From the NCBI RefSeq assembly GCF_012273895.1, contig NC_052104.1, positions 5,766,001 to 5,830,000 of the forward strand: 64,000 nucleotides of DNA. Direction: 5' to 3'. Every line of letters begins with the position of its first letter. Position 1 is the first letter of the stretch. Of the stretch, positions 49,225-63,188 are shown one piece after another. Source of the DNA: Zerene cesonia. Taxonomy: Eukaryota > Arthropoda > Insecta > Lepidoptera > Pieridae. Made by a program: the position numbers and the translations under genes. The notes under the pieces are model-generated. The model had not been told where the DNA came from. It made no database searches and worked only from the letters and a program-made list of their open reading frames with translations.

Positions 49225-52200
49225 ATGCTATAAAACCGAAGGGCACGCACGCCCTCTGTTAATCGTTCAGAAACCGATATTGCGGCGAGGCTTCAAGATA
49301 GATTGCTTTGAGGAACGTTAAGAAATAACTTCTCGACGATTTTCTATTTATGGGGCTAAACGAATTGCGTGGATTTACGCAATGTTTGGAGCTTAATGCT
49401 TCATAATATTGGGATCAATACTGCACACGGCAATGTGACTAAGCTTGATTTGTAAACAGACACAGAGAACTAAAAAAATATAATAAATATCTTTCTTATT
49501 TGCGTATTTCTATTCTGCTTAACATGACCAAAAACTACTACTTAAAAACAACACTTTAAACAATTTAACTTGGGCACCCTTACAATCGTTAAATTTTTAT
49601 GGGCTTGAAACAGCGTGACTTTTAAAATATATAAATTTATAGTCACTCGAAGTGTGAGCGATTATTCAACACGTCGTAACTATTTTATTGCACCAATATA
49701 AACAAAGCATCAATTTATTGAAAAAAAGAGCAAATGTAAAGATTTCGAAACAGGTTATTTCTCAGTGCCTTGATAAGTATGTAACTATTTCTTTATATAG
49801 GCATAAGTTATAAAAGCTAATAGAAAACTTTCTTAACCAGAATAACCTATACTTACTTATCTTCTGCAACTTTAACGTAAATCTAAAATATTTCAATATT
49901 AGGTTGAACCTAGTATAGTATTATCCTATCTATTGCTGGACCAAAATAATATATGTAAATAGAAAATTGTTGTTAATTACAAAATATTTTATTAACTTTC
50001 CTCCAATTTGTTCAATTTAAATTTAATTTAATCCTATCTGCTTTTGTTTCTTTATTCTTTCATCTTTAATAAAAATGTAGAACATATTGTTCATCAATGT
50101 CAAATGACAAAACATGTGTATAAAGATTTAATAATGTTTGTTTCTTTTGATATGACAACAAGATTAAATACCTGCTAAAATCGATATAATCTGAATTTTA
50201 AAAAAAGGTTATAAAACAAAAATAAAATAAGGAAACTGCATTAGCATATTCAGGAACCTACTAACAATTACTTACTAGTAAAATATTATAATATTATCTG
50301 TGTTATTAGTAAGATATCTATAATCACACGCTATGAAAACATAACTTAAAACAGTTTTTTTTTTTTTGTGAAGTTGTCTATTTATGACGATATAATAATT
50401 ATGTACCTGTTTTTTTATACTTATTGGGTATTTTATAATAGAACGTACTAAATTTACATAAGGAACATTAACAAATAATTTGATATTCATTGAATAATTA
50501 AATATGATACTAATAACATTTTCCAATAATTTAAAAATAATAAATAATATATTTAGAAATACACAGAAACACGACTCCAACAACATCTATATTCAAACTA
50601 CTAAACCTTTTAGAATTCTTAAGTGCATCTCGTTTGGAATACTACATAGTACGTTCACGCGCGTATAGATGGCATTAAAGATAAAATTGAGCAACTGCAT
50701 TATTGCAATTATGAAGTCATCTGTAACCAACAGATGGTGCTATTCTTAAACATATTATATTAATCAGAAAATTAATTACTATAATCTTAGTAGGAACGAA
50801 ATAATAATGTTGTTCAAAAAATCCATATTATTACAATAATTGATATTATATGAATTACCTGAAATTACCAACAACTTAACTTTAACAATAGTTAATTACG
50901 GAAAAATGTATCTTGACATGAAATTTTTAGAATATATTTGACACTTACCTAAAGGCAATTTACTAGCATTAAAAAAGTTCACTTGAGTGAATCATTTTAC
51001 CTTCCTTAATCAATGTATGAGTTCATATCATAATTACGAAGGCAATTCGTTACCTATTTACAAAATATATATTGGATACCTATGTCATATACACACGTAC
51101 ACAACACAAGTATACACGCACTCATAATAGACATCTTATCTTTACTTTTACAGATAGGTCGAGGTAATAATTGAATACATACCTTGTTACAACATTCTCC
51201 AATCGTAGAGTGGGCTTTCCAGAGTCTTCGTTGTAGATAAATATATATGGAATAATGCTAATAAGTTTATGTTTTGGACCACAAATTTATTAGAATTATG
51301 TGTATAATTTTATTAACAGACGTTTCACGTATTCGTACGCAGCACCTAACACTAAATATGTTTTAGTAAAACTGAGCATAATTCAAATGATGAGCAATAT
51401 TTCCCGAAAAACGGTAAACAGCAAACAATGTAAGGGTTTATTTTATTACGCAATTAAGTTAACACCGGCCCTTTGAAGCCCTGCAACTATGGTCAATAAC
51501 ATAACAGTTAATACTAACCAGTTATGACGGTAATGAAAAAAAAACCTTTTTTATCTTTTTCAGGTATTGGAGCACTTTAAGGAATTGATTTTGGTAAGAA
51601 CACATTATTTTAAAACTCTCAAATCTGCATATTCGATCTCAAATCGGTATTAATCAACTAGACTTCATTAGAATTGCTTTTGAATAGTCAAATTAGAGAA
51701 AAATTAATATTTACCTCCTGGTTCGGAAAGCAGTTTCCACATAGAAGAGCAGGTAAGAAACTCTGCAGTTGCTCTTTTAAAATTATATTCATCGTATCGT
51801 ATCGTTAGAAGATTACATTTAAAATAATGATTATACTAGAGAAATCATTTTTGGTTTTTAAGCGACGACATTCCATGGGTTAGTCGGCACTCCCAACTAA
51901 TTAACATAAAAACATTTTTTTTTCAAATTAGTCCTACGTAACTATCAGGAATTCATTATAAAAGCGTACCTATATGGGAGACTTATAAGTTTTTTATAAT
52001 TTAGAAAGCCGGCAAACATGTTTTTATATTTTATGTCTGTTTCTAACTTCTTCATTATAATCACATATAACATAATACGATTATAGTTTAGGTATAATCA
52101 AACAAAAGAGACTACGGATTACCATGCAGAAAGCGATACTATTATAGTGACTAGGTATTAATAGATGTATATGTATATATATATATACTCTTCAATTTAA

Positions 52201-52498
52201 TTATAATATAAAGCTGAAGAATAAGTCAATAGTTATTTAAATGTTTTGCTGTAGTTTTTGTAGGTAGCTGCTTATTTCGCCAAATTTATAGAATTTGGTT
52301 ATAGGAGATGATCAGAAGCTTATAAATGTTTCTTGCAAAGGCATGTATTGCTATTTATTTTTTGTTATAGCTATTTATTATAGCCATATGCATTTAACAA
52401 AAGTCAATTACCCTCAACTTCTCTTAAAAAAACTAAAAGCACAAAATTGTTAAAAATATTTAGTTAGACATTTACAGATATATAGATATTATAGCTCA

Positions 52499-52687
52499 TC
52501 TGACGGGAAGGGATATTTTTTGTTTTGGTTTGACTAATTCTAGTCTATGAGAACTAAAAACTCAATATTTATACACATACGTACTAATGTATGTTACGTA
52601 GTACAAATATTGAGTTTTTTAGATCTCATAGACTAGAATTAGTCAAACCAAAACAAAAAAAATCCCTTCCTGTCAGATCCCGTCAGA
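52499..52687. mobile_element. Foldback (MITE-like) element, arms about 70-80 bp
   Basis: Starting from TCTGACGGG at 52499, the left arm through about 52570 is repeated in reverse at about 52603-52687, ending CCCGTCAGA. The arms are nearly identical, including GTTTTGGTTTGACTAATTC and TAGTCTATGAGA. The only differences I see are one A/T change in the T-run, a two-base difference after ATGAGA, and a small extra TCTGACA/TCCC duplication at the right end. The loop of about 30 bp is AT-rich and itself partly self-complementary. No transposase and no clear target duplication are visible. The near-identity implies a young insertion or ongoing arm conversion. Confidence 0.7.
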
Positions 52688-55435
52688 AGCATAATTGCTT
52701 ACTTAAAAAGGGCTTATTTATGAGTATAGGTTATTGTTTTTTGCAATATATGTAATTGATCTATAGATAAACTTTTCTGTATAGTTTCGTACTGCTCTAC
52801 CATTTATTTGTCATTCATAGATATTGTAAAAATATTATAATGAGACTTTTTTTTATTACAATAAAAACATTCTCCTGATATTGCTCCATACGGTATATAC
52901 TTACAATATTATAACAGTCTCTCTTTTATCAACTGATTAAATCGTTCGTAGCTACCCCTTTATGGGAATAACAAGAATATTTTCCATCGTTCGTTTTGTT
53001 TGGCCATTTAGATAAGGAACTCTAGGTGTTTTCCTATTTTATTTTATAAATATGTCACATCTAGCATTCATTATTTTATACTGTTTTTACTTCTATCTAA
53101 TTACAATGAACTTACGGCAAAAGTCTTGCAATTCGATGTACCAATAAATAAAAATACTTTATAACAGAATGTATGTAGTACGAATGAGTATCAGTATATT
53201 ATGTTACCTCATTCGAGTTGATATATATTTCGATACATCTAATGAATTAACCTTGAATTAACGTACTCCTGCAATGTTACCAAGGGAATCATATAAAGTG
53301 TTGAATTGAATTAGCTTTGTTTGCATTTTAAGGCTTTCTAATAATAGCATTTTATTGAATTCGATCTAAAGAAATTATCAGGCTGATATCGAAAAAATGA
53401 CGATAAATAGGCAACAAAAATCGTCACAGATAATCAATACTTAGTTAAGTAACACTACACCTACGTTTAAATAAAAAGATATCAGGATAATTTTTTAAAA
53501 ATCCATTTTTTTAATTTAACCGTGCCAATAGTTTAATCAACGTTAAATATTCATCGTCATTATATAATATAAGGAAGTACATGCTTTAGTTAAGGAGGAA
53601 CCTAAACAGTAATTATTGTATATTTGATTATTCTAAATAGGTAGAATATATGGGGAGCTCTCTTTAAAGTGTAAGAAAATATACCTACTCAAACTTTCAC
53701 AAGCTATGTAATATGGCAACCAATTTTTTTTCGCTATCGCAAATCCTCATAGGGATTTATATTGAGATATCATTAATTGTATGAATAATCAAAGATTATT
53801 TTCTACAATAAATTGGCATGTTACAACAATTTAACTGAACAACTAGCAATAAAGATCTTCCCTATCTCAAAATAACATAATCAGCCATTAAGACCCCTGC
53901 GGTATCTCATTCGTAACTTCACAATATATCCTTAGAGAGAAAAATCTTAATTTCTCAAGAAGATTTGTGCCGTGGACGCCTATAGGAGCCATTACACGGC
54001 GATCTTGGATTTATGGCCAATTAAAATCTATATCGTCGAACCAATTAAAGAGGTTTTGGTTTATTGGAATTGGATGTAGTGTTTATCGTGGAAGCCATTG
54101 GACCGGTTAACGTCATTCGTATTTATGTTAATACATTTACATGTAGCTTAATTAGGGGCGATCAGAGCGTCCACTGTAGTGGTTGGTATTTCTCTCTTTC
54201 TCATGCAACAATTTGAACGCTATCATTACATAAGATAAATGGCTACTTTCTTCCTACCTCTAATAATATGATTACGTATTTTTATCACTTTTACATGAAC
54301 TTATTGTTCAATTATTTAAGTAGTCTCTTTTGGAAATAAAAATGCGTACTATCATATAAATCTTACTCTCACGATAGGCATATAATATTATAAATAGTGC
54401 AGTGTAATGAAATCAGTTTCAGTGATGATATATTTTGTTGAATTAGGAAGGTAATAAGTAATGAAATACTTAATTGGAAGACTGTAAGTAGGGAAACTTC
54501 GATATGGTTGCTGTTTTAAATTGCTTTTATAATGATCAACATTGTTTCTACATCATCGTCTTGTTTCATTGGTTTTTGTGTTTGTAGTATAAAATTCTTT
54601 ACAAATATTAAATAATACGTAAGGAAGAGGTAAATTGTATAATTTATTTATATTTATTTATGTTATCATGTCACATTTATAATTTAACAAGCTCGTGAAA
54701 TTGTAATATAGTAAAACAAAATAAATTTTATCCATTAGATTTAAAGAGTAATCTAACATTTGCACTTAGGTATAAGAATAAGATGTTGTCTTCTTGGAGT
54801 GAAATTCGAATAAGAAATCAATTCCAGTTAACGAACCAATTCGGTATATAATAACAAAGTTTTCGGAAATCTTGTTCTAATTTCTTGTTGTGTTCATTTT
54901 TATTTAATATGGATATTTTCCGATTCACACCTTCGTATTAAAAAAGTTTCTGTAGATATAAAGCTATAAAACTGAAATATCCATAAAGACATCTAAATCT
55001 ATATAGAAGCATGTCTTTATGCATCATAGATGCTCGTAAAGAATTCTTTTATTTATTTATTTTTTTAATAATCAAAACCATAATATTACATAGACAATCT
55101 TTAAGCTGAATTTGAATTCGAATCAATATGGACATCATTGATTGATGGAACAGTTTAAGCATTCTAGATTGAACATATTTGAACACAATATTATCAATAA
55201 ACATAAATCCACCAACAGTTGCCTGAATCTCAACAAAATGCATAATCAATAGACAATAAAAAAGATACAATCAAATTAAAAGCGGAAAGCATAAATGCGG
55301 ATTAATTAATTTAATATCTTTCCGATAGCCATAGGCCGTGTTGGGTTCAATACAACAAATTTTCAATTACCCATACTAGTCGCAAATTCAGCTTGAATGT
55401 AAATTATTTTGCCGTGTGCATTATAAATATAATTG

Positions 55436-55570
55436 TAGGCTGTATGGGCGGGTCGTGGCGGGCCAATGGGAGAGGCGAGCGGCGCGTAGGCGGCGCTCTA
55501 CGGAAGACTAATGTTGTTCCTCTGAAGCCTTCGTCGCGAACGCTACGCTGCGCTGAAATGAATGCATGTT
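55436..55570 (+). promoter_or_regulatory. GC-rich island with GC box and CCAAT box
   Basis: A compact GC-rich block in AT-rich DNA. It contains GGGCGG, GGCGGGCCAATGGGAG (a GC box next to a forward CCAAT box) and GGCGGCGCTCTACGG. It resembles a TATA-less promoter or a Polycomb response element. The 62-codon frame across it (55393-55581) has no recognisable product. A non-coding RNA start, as in the fly bxd region, is possible but unproven. Confidence 0.35.
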
Positions 55571-58310
55571 TTAGGTGTTAATTTTGTAAGGGCTTGTTTA
55601 GTTGCATACAATAAGTTTATGCTACGTATTAAATTAGTAAAAAGAAGTAAGGAATCCATTTTTTATTAATTTCAGAAACGATAAGGAAAAATACTTGGTT
55701 GTGTTTTTTTAATAGTATATAGAGCCGGTTAATAAATAGCCGTAATTAAATAAATATTCTACAACTGATGTTACCATTTTAATATTTAGTAGACGTATAA
55801 AATAAAAACATTATAATTAACTTAAATAATATATAGATACTCATTATTTCTTACTCATTGAAATAAAAAATAACAAACTAATTAGATTAAAATTAAGATA
55901 GTGAAACGTTGTGTTCAATTTTGTACACGATAAAAGTTTTTATATTTACCTCTTGATTTTATGTGTAAAACTAAACAAGTTCAATGTCCACAAACGATGA
56001 CATGAACCCACCTCTGGTCTACTTAACTTACTACAACATGAAGTATGACATTATTTTTATTTCCACTTTGTTACTCTTGCATGTGACAACTACCATAATT
56101 AGCTACATATAATTAATTATTATTGTCATATAAAGATTACAAACTAATTACTCATAATAATAAAATAAATCCGTACCCAGTAGCGCCGGTGATAAAATAA
56201 AAAAGTGTAATCTCACACCTATACAATATACATGGACATTTACTACCACTAAATGAGTCATAAAATTGCCTAAATCTCCCTCAACAGAAAAGTTTATGGT
56301 CTAAATTGTCGTTTAGGTAATAAACTCGTCGAGTGTGGTGCTTCCCCGAAACGACGCGCTACTTACTCTCTCATGTCAATCATTTACGTCAAACAAAATA
56401 TAAAAATCAATTTACGACACATTCAAACCATTATGTGGTAGTGGAAACGGCTTCATTACCACTTACTGCAAATACAAAAGCGGCACAACACAATGACCCC
56501 AACGATTTATATAAAATGTTATATCTATGTGTAATAATAGTTTGTTCATTGTTAATTCGTACCACTGCGAGCCTCGGAACAATAAATTTGCGATTAGATA
56601 GAAAGAAAGAACCTCTTCCATGATTTATTGGCAAGGGGAAGACATTTTCTTTCGTTATTTACCTGGAGTGTGCATTGTACTGTGCAAACTCATTTAATTC
56701 CGACCACAATGTTAGGTTAAAACCGTGAGTTTTTGTTACCGTGAAATGCAATTCTCCACGTTTATTATGCATGCATTCTCTTATTAGTCCCGCAAAAAGG
56801 AGAATAGTGCAATATACTTGAAGGAATTACTATTTAATTGAGATAATCAGAATATGAACTGTTTAATTTGCTTGGAGCATCACTAATCGTCATAGACTAG
56901 CTCATACTGAATAAAAATATATTCGTATGTTTAAACCGGCAAAAACAAAGGCCTCTCTTTGACCCTTTTCGAAAATGAGAAACGCATGAATTTCGACGTA
57001 TTCTTTATATGACCATTAATTTTTTTAAGCTTTATTTATTGAGTACCGAAGGAATGGACCCAGGCAGGTGGTCCATACTTAATCAAGACGTTACCGAAAA
57101 TAAAAAACTTGTAGCTATATATTCTTTTTGTCTGAATTATAGTCCTGTTCGACATAACTTACTGCCGACCGGACCGGAGACCGTTTTGTTTAGGTATTTA
57201 TATAAAGCATTTTAATGGGATGGGAAAAGATGTATAACGCTATGAATATATCAGCAATAAAATAGAAATATTTGTTGGGAACCAGTTGTACGCAATAAAT
57301 AGAGTCGCAACATGTTAATAATGAGACGCATTCAAATATATTAAGATGATACTTCAAGATTATTATTCGGGTGCATGAAAGGGATGAGCAAGAGTTATAC
57401 AATTTGTTATGGTTTATCACGCAATAAATAAAATACAAATGTAGAAGATCGCCTTTGTAGTACATTTGATGAAGCTTTTGAACATTAAATCACTTTTACT
57501 ATAAACTATTTTACTTTATTGATATTTATAAGTAAACTAAGAAAATGATTTTTTTTTTAATTTTAAGGTACCTAGTAAGTCACAAATCTCATATCATAAA
57601 TGATAGGCACACAATATGCACCTGCAACAATTTTTTTAACTATCATAATAACAATTTAGAACTATCAACATATATGAACGCAATAAATATGTTCAATAAT
57701 TTCCTATTTGAATAAAAAAATTCAATGCATACGCAAATTCATTGCTGTTTTTTTAATTCTATTTTACTTACCTCTGCACACTTGATATCACACTCTTTCA
57801 TCCCATTTAATCTGCCAGAGCTTATTAAAAAGACAAACAAATTTTTTAGCTGTTGCTTGAAAGAAGCTGTGTTTAAGGCGAAATACCGAGAATAAGGCGG
57901 TTGATCGCAAAGGAGATACGCGCTTGATTTAGACATCTAGCCCTCAAGATTTGCGCCGGCACACGGGAATGTTTATGTTAGTACTTTGGAGAAGGAACAA
58001 ACGGCTAAGACTATAGGAAACTTTATGGATAATCAAATAAATTACGATTTTTTTCGCACTATATTTAGTCGTAGAAAAAATTCATGAGTACAATTGCGAC
58101 ACATATTAACGTATTTTTATTAAAACTCATTGATTAAATAATATTAGCCTATTGATCTTATCGAAAAGTAAATCCTCATCTCTCTTTTAACACGTTTTCC
58201 ACAAATCAAGCGTAATCCACTCTCTTATCAAACAAAAAAGTCCCTCAGTTGGTGAATTTTTATCCGCGACAGAGGGCAAAGGGGCGAGGACCAACAAAAG
58301 ATAAAAAAGA

Positions 58311-58339
58311 TATATAAGTGGCCCTCGGCAATGCCATCA
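58311..58339 (+). promoter_or_regulatory. TATA box and initiator of candidate microprotein gene
   Basis: TATATAAG (58311-58318) is followed by CCATCAAGT with the initiator-like A at 58339, 28 bp from the first T of the TATA box, which is the normal metazoan spacing. The intervening DNA is GC-richer than its surroundings. A start there would give a 41-nt leader before the ATG at 58380. Confidence 0.3.
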
Positions 58340-58379
58340 AGTCGTTACAAGAACAGTAAAATATTTCAAATTGTGCCCA

Positions 58380-58478
58380 ATGCCGCGGAAAACAGAAGTT
58401 ACGCCTTTTGCTTCTTACTTGTGTGGTAGCTGGTACCTAATTATAATTGGGTTGACAATTTGGACAATATTTTTGTGA
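58380..58478 (+). CDS. Candidate 32-residue single-pass membrane microprotein
   Basis: I do not recognise this product. The frame begins MPRKTEVTPFASYLC and ends WTIFL, followed by TGA. Residues 2-8 are polar with a positive Arg-Lys pair. From about residue 10 to 32 the chain is almost wholly hydrophobic (SWYLIIIGLTIWTIFL), long enough for one membrane span, reaching the C-terminus as in tail-anchored regulators such as the sarcolamban/phospholamban class. There is no sequence match to those that I can see. A TATA/initiator pair precedes it and an AATAAA (58515-58520) lies 37 nt after the stop, so a complete, intronless gene of about 200 nt is possible. Alternatively it is a first exon (a GT follows at GCTG|GTACC), or chance. 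Confidence 0.3.
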   Translation: MPRKTEVTPFASYLCGSWYLIIIGLTIWTIFL

Positions 58479-58514
58479 CTGTTTTAATTTCATCGCACCA
58501 TAAAATGGTAAAAA

Positions 58515-58520
58515 AATAAA
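58515..58520 (+). terminator. AATAAA polyadenylation signal after candidate microprotein
   Basis: A canonical hexamer 37 nt beyond the TGA of the 32-codon frame. AATAAA is frequent by chance here, so it is weak support on its own. Confidence 0.25.
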
Positions 58521-59991
58521 TAATTATTTTAATAATAACTCTTTAACAAGTAATATAAGTAATACCATTCTAAGTAAATAAACCTAACCCACTATCTTCC
58601 ATACACGTATATAATGTATACCAATATCATATTAAACAGTAACGTAATAATATGTTTATTACCCTCGACTGTCCCAGAGCACCGTCCGCACACGCACACG
58701 TTCATATCGCAATAAAATAAACACATAAATATAATTTATCAGCGGACCCACACTGACCATTCCCATGAAACAACAATGGATTACAATTAGATGCAAATAT
58801 CATTCAAACGGAGTAACATCGTGAGTGAGAGGGTCAGCCTCTATGCAAATATTGCGAAGTTGTTAAATTTCCCTGGTGACCACCCCGCGCACATTAAATG
58901 CCTATATACGAGATATATGTTGCAGTTTTCCCGATACGAGTGTATCAAATATAAAGATATTTTGGCTTAATGTTGCGTGAAATCGCTTCACGCATGACTT
59001 GATGTGGACTATGGTTATTGTATTTTAAATTACTGTATGTTTCGTTTTACTTATAGGTGTTGGGCGTTTCTTATTTGACTATTGTAGTAACTATAGTAAT
59101 ATGTGGTATTTATCTGTCGATAGGTGGCGTTACCTGTCAGTTGTGAAAGATTTTTTTTTATTGCGCTTACACAGCATATATTTATAACATATTTGCTTTA
59201 GATTGGAAAATTTATTGAATAATACACCAAATTATTCAGTATAAACTAAGCTGAATAAACAATTTCTTTATTTATAGGCTTCCGATTTTCTCAGTAAACT
59301 TGTTACCATAAATTCCATATTCTTTTCAACATTATGGAAATGCTCTTTGGATGTTCGTGCGAAAATTATTCCAAGTAGGCGTTCCTTTCGACGTTTATTC
59401 GCTTGTTGAATAATGTTTTATTTTTATGACTTTCTGTAACATCTCCCCGACGACATCGATGAAACTACGCGGTGTTCGCAAAGTCCAAGTACCAGAAATC
59501 TATAAAGAAGTGACAGTTAGCGAATACTTTTCTTGGCCACTTTATACAACTACATAAAGTGATGATAAACTTATTTACAAAAACATATTTATAGTTGCTA
59601 ATCTGACTATTCGTTTACCAAAAACGTATGTTGCATATTATTCTTACTGCGAACAGTTAACATGTTTTTCCTACAACCTATACATTGATTTCAAATAATG
59701 TAATGTTGAAATTTCCACGCCAAAAATAACATACGAAAGGATAGAGGAGGATGCTGGTCATAAACATATATTTAGTGTCCCTTTGTGGAAAGACATTGTT
59801 ATTGAAATAAGGTGAGCGTGGGCCGTTTCCACGGCACCCGCCCTTTATCGCTCTACTAACTTCATCTATAAGATATTTCAAAGGTATTTTTCATATGGAA
59901 CCTTAAGCTGTATTTAAAACACGCACGTGCACAACATTTTGATCGATACAATATATTTCTGTTGGTTTGAAAGTTTGTGTTTTATGAAAGG

Positions 59992-60193
59992 CTAGCTGCG
60001 CCCCACGGTTTCACCCGCGTAAGACCACATCTCGTAGGAACATCGGGATAAAAAGTTGCCTTTATGTTATTGCAGTAGTCCAACTGCCTACATACCAAAT
60101 TTCATTGCAATCGGTTCAGTAGTTTTTGCGTGAAAGAGCAACAAACACACACACACATCCTTACAAACTTTCGCATTTATAATATTAGTAGGA
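59992..60193 (-). mobile_element. Short Helitron-like element, minus strand
   Basis: On the minus strand it begins TCCTACTAATATTATAAATG, then GCGAAAGTTTGTAAGGATGT, a (GT)n stretch, TTGCTCTTTCACGCAAAAAC, and ends GTGGGGCGCAGCTAG. The 202-bp length matches the copy at 47621-47827. The base before the 5' end is A as expected. The base after CTAG is C rather than T, a small departure. It is the best preserved copy in the window. Confidence 0.7.
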
Positions 60194-61933
60194 TTTAATT
60201 TGATATGATAAAATTAATTAGCAATGTTTCTATGTATTTTTTTACAAAATCTTTTTATCATTATATTTAATTACTATAAATGGAAGAATGTGGTTATTGC
60301 TACAATAACTGTAAGGAGTATATACCCCCTGAAGTTGTTGAAAGTGTCCTAATAGTTACAAGGTACATTATTATGAACATCAACTACTTTTACTGGTTGT
60401 AAGTACTAATTTAAAAACACCAAAATGCTTTCTTTATACAAGTCGCTACTGTAAATAGCTTTACTATAAAAAAGGATTATTATTTTAAATCTATGTTCAT
60501 ATCGTCATTAATAAATATTTATGGATGCAATTATAGTAAGTGGATTCAAGACTTCTTTAAGATAATAAAAGTGTAGAGTACTTATTTTATTATTAGGTAG
60601 AATTAAGGTTTAAATGATAATAGTCACGCAACCAGCGTTTGAAGACTTCATAGTGAGGGTGAATACACTGTTAAAAGACAACTTAATTAAAGTAATGAGT
60701 CATAAATAAAAAAAATAGTTATACACGGTAATTAGATATAATAAGGAATTTGATAAGCATTGTTTTAAAACTTCTTAGATAATAAATACACGTTATAGAT
60801 AAAACTGTCTTTGTACAACTCGAGGAATTTCCATCGTACTAAAACATATCAAGAACAGGCAAGAATTTTAGCAAATGTTAGAACGAAACAATTTACGCCT
60901 ACGAATACGTAACATAACGATACACGAACCGAATACGCTTTCGGCAATAACCGGGCAACATTCTAACAATTTAATGTGGCATAAACAATACAAATACTGT
61001 ACTCGCCTCCGGCATGTACCCGCGTACAGGCTATATTTATTGTCTATAGTATTGTGGTGCGATCGTTACCGTATATCTGAGTGGGGGCGTACTGGGGTGC
61101 CCTATCATGAATCCTGATACACACCGACAATTTCAATACGACCTACGTGCGTACACGAATGTGGACGGTGATGTATGCGCGTGGAGGCCTCTTAAAATTG
61201 GGAGCAGTAGAAGGGTTAGTTGATTGGACGAATACTCCTGGGCCTCGGTGACCCGTGTGCTATGTTAATGGGTTTAATCGTCCACTAGTCCGTCTCGACG
61301 ATTTATGTTTCATTTTCGATCTCGTTATGCACGGTGGATTATGTGTCCCTTGTTAAAGTCATAATGGTTTGATATAAATCTATGCTATGGTCCCCACGTC
61401 TTTCATGTTTGTGAGGAGAAGAAATTTTATACACATTTAAACGTAACAAAAATGCTGTCTTAGCTCCATAAATGTTTATTGATAAACTATTTTGAAGTAC
61501 GATAGACTATTAAAAATAAAAAGAAACAAAGATTTAAATTTGATAAAATACGCATTAAATTATTAGTATACAGACTCGAAATATATTAATATATGATAAC
61601 TTTAATGTCAATTTTACAATTTGCGCAGAATACATATACTAAACGTCATACTAATTTATTTTTGTTCATTTAAACAAGAACTTCGTTCCAATCCATCTGG
61701 TAACAAATAAAAAAAAAGGCAATTGACAGCAATCATTGATCCTTTAAGCTCAATAGCTAAGCAGGGTTTGGAAAAGCTCAGATGAAGGTATTTCCAAAAT
61801 ATGTACGCAATATCTGTATCCATTACAGGCATTAGGGTAACAGTTAATACAGGTGGTTTATCAGAATTTAAAACAGGGATTAGCACCGTCTAGTCCGGCC
61901 ATATCGCGTCACCCGTCGGCGGGCTCCATTTCA

Positions 61934-61997
61934 CCGGCTCGCGCTAGCTTTGACTGGATCGCGCCGGATATTACCGGATTATGCCGGCTCCACGCGG
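61934..61997. promoter_or_regulatory. GC-rich block with 10-bp-phased NNGG motifs
   Basis: CCGG occurs at 61934, 61964, 61974 and 61984, with related CTAG (61944), CTGG (61954) and GCGG (61994) at the same 10-bp phase. Another CCGG is at 61895, off phase. The spacing equals one helical turn. The block is much richer in G+C than its flanks. The binding factor is unknown and the phasing may be fortuitous. Confidence 0.3.
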
Positions 61998-63188
61998 CTG
62001 CTTCTGCAATGTCGCGATATCGAAATGTTTATGCGTTAAAATTGCTTACCGAATTAAATGGCCTATCCGATTACGGTTGGTGGTAATTTTATTATTATTT
62101 AAATTTCTATTTGTGTCCATGTTGTCTAATTATCTGTACTAATATATGCAGATTAAGAATCTAAATGAACCTATTATTCATTGGCATAAAATGTCTATCT
62201 AGTAAAATAACATAAAATAAAAAAGGTTATTTTTGATAATCGTTGAAAACAATACAGCAATAATTTCTTCTTAGTGGTATAATATTTTGTGTTTACGCAA
62301 ATTTATTATCTATTTCATAAAGATAATTGAATTACACTTTATTACCAATACAAAACATCAGCACACGATCTTCCAAATCCATCCCCTGCTACGACGTAGA
62401 CTCTCTACGACGTAGCAGTAACATATAATCCTTTTCGCTACAATAGCAATTTCAAACTTCCTTAGGGGCTTCGGATAATCTTTCTTTATATCGAGTCAGT
62501 AGCAGCTACGGAAACTTTTGTCCTTTTCGAGCTTACCGAAAAATTCGCTTTTGCGATAAGGACAAAAAATCTTTGTGAAGAAAACGCTTCATTTCCCAAT
62601 AAAGAGGGGAGTGGTAATGTGTATTTAAATTTTGGTTCAAGTGTAATAATTTCGTTTTTTAATTTAATTTGTAATGAGGTAGTAAATCTTGGAGGGGAGC
62701 ATTAAATAAATCTCTTTAAGTAATCTTAAATACGCGCGCCAGGTTTGAAGGGGATTATAAATTAAGATTATACCGAGTTACATTCAAAACGATAAATCAG
62801 AGATTATTATAACGTGTACGATGTTTTGAATACTCGAATATGAATCTGATTTAAGCTACAAGTTATAATAGCATATACAAGTTAAGATGTCAAGAGATTC
62901 CGATATTGGATATACGCATATTGTTAGGAATTATCTTCAGTATTTTATACACATATTTTAAAATGTACTGTAATTTTTATAAGTGTACCTATATATACCA
63001 AATTTACATTGTTTATCGTTAAATCGAATATTTAATATATACGTATATTTATGTTTAGTATAAAAACCGGACGTTATTACTAAAATTCCTCTAAAGCAAA
63101 AAAAAAATACTGTTTTAGTTTTAAGAAGGAATTCCTAACATAATAAACCTATTATTCTGATATTATTTGTCTATTATAATAATCTTGA

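Noticed and set aside
62389..62415. CTACGACGTAG repeated twice, 16 bp apart
   Set aside because: A neat short direct repeat and near-palindrome, but too short to assign to a family or function. It may be a binding-site pair.
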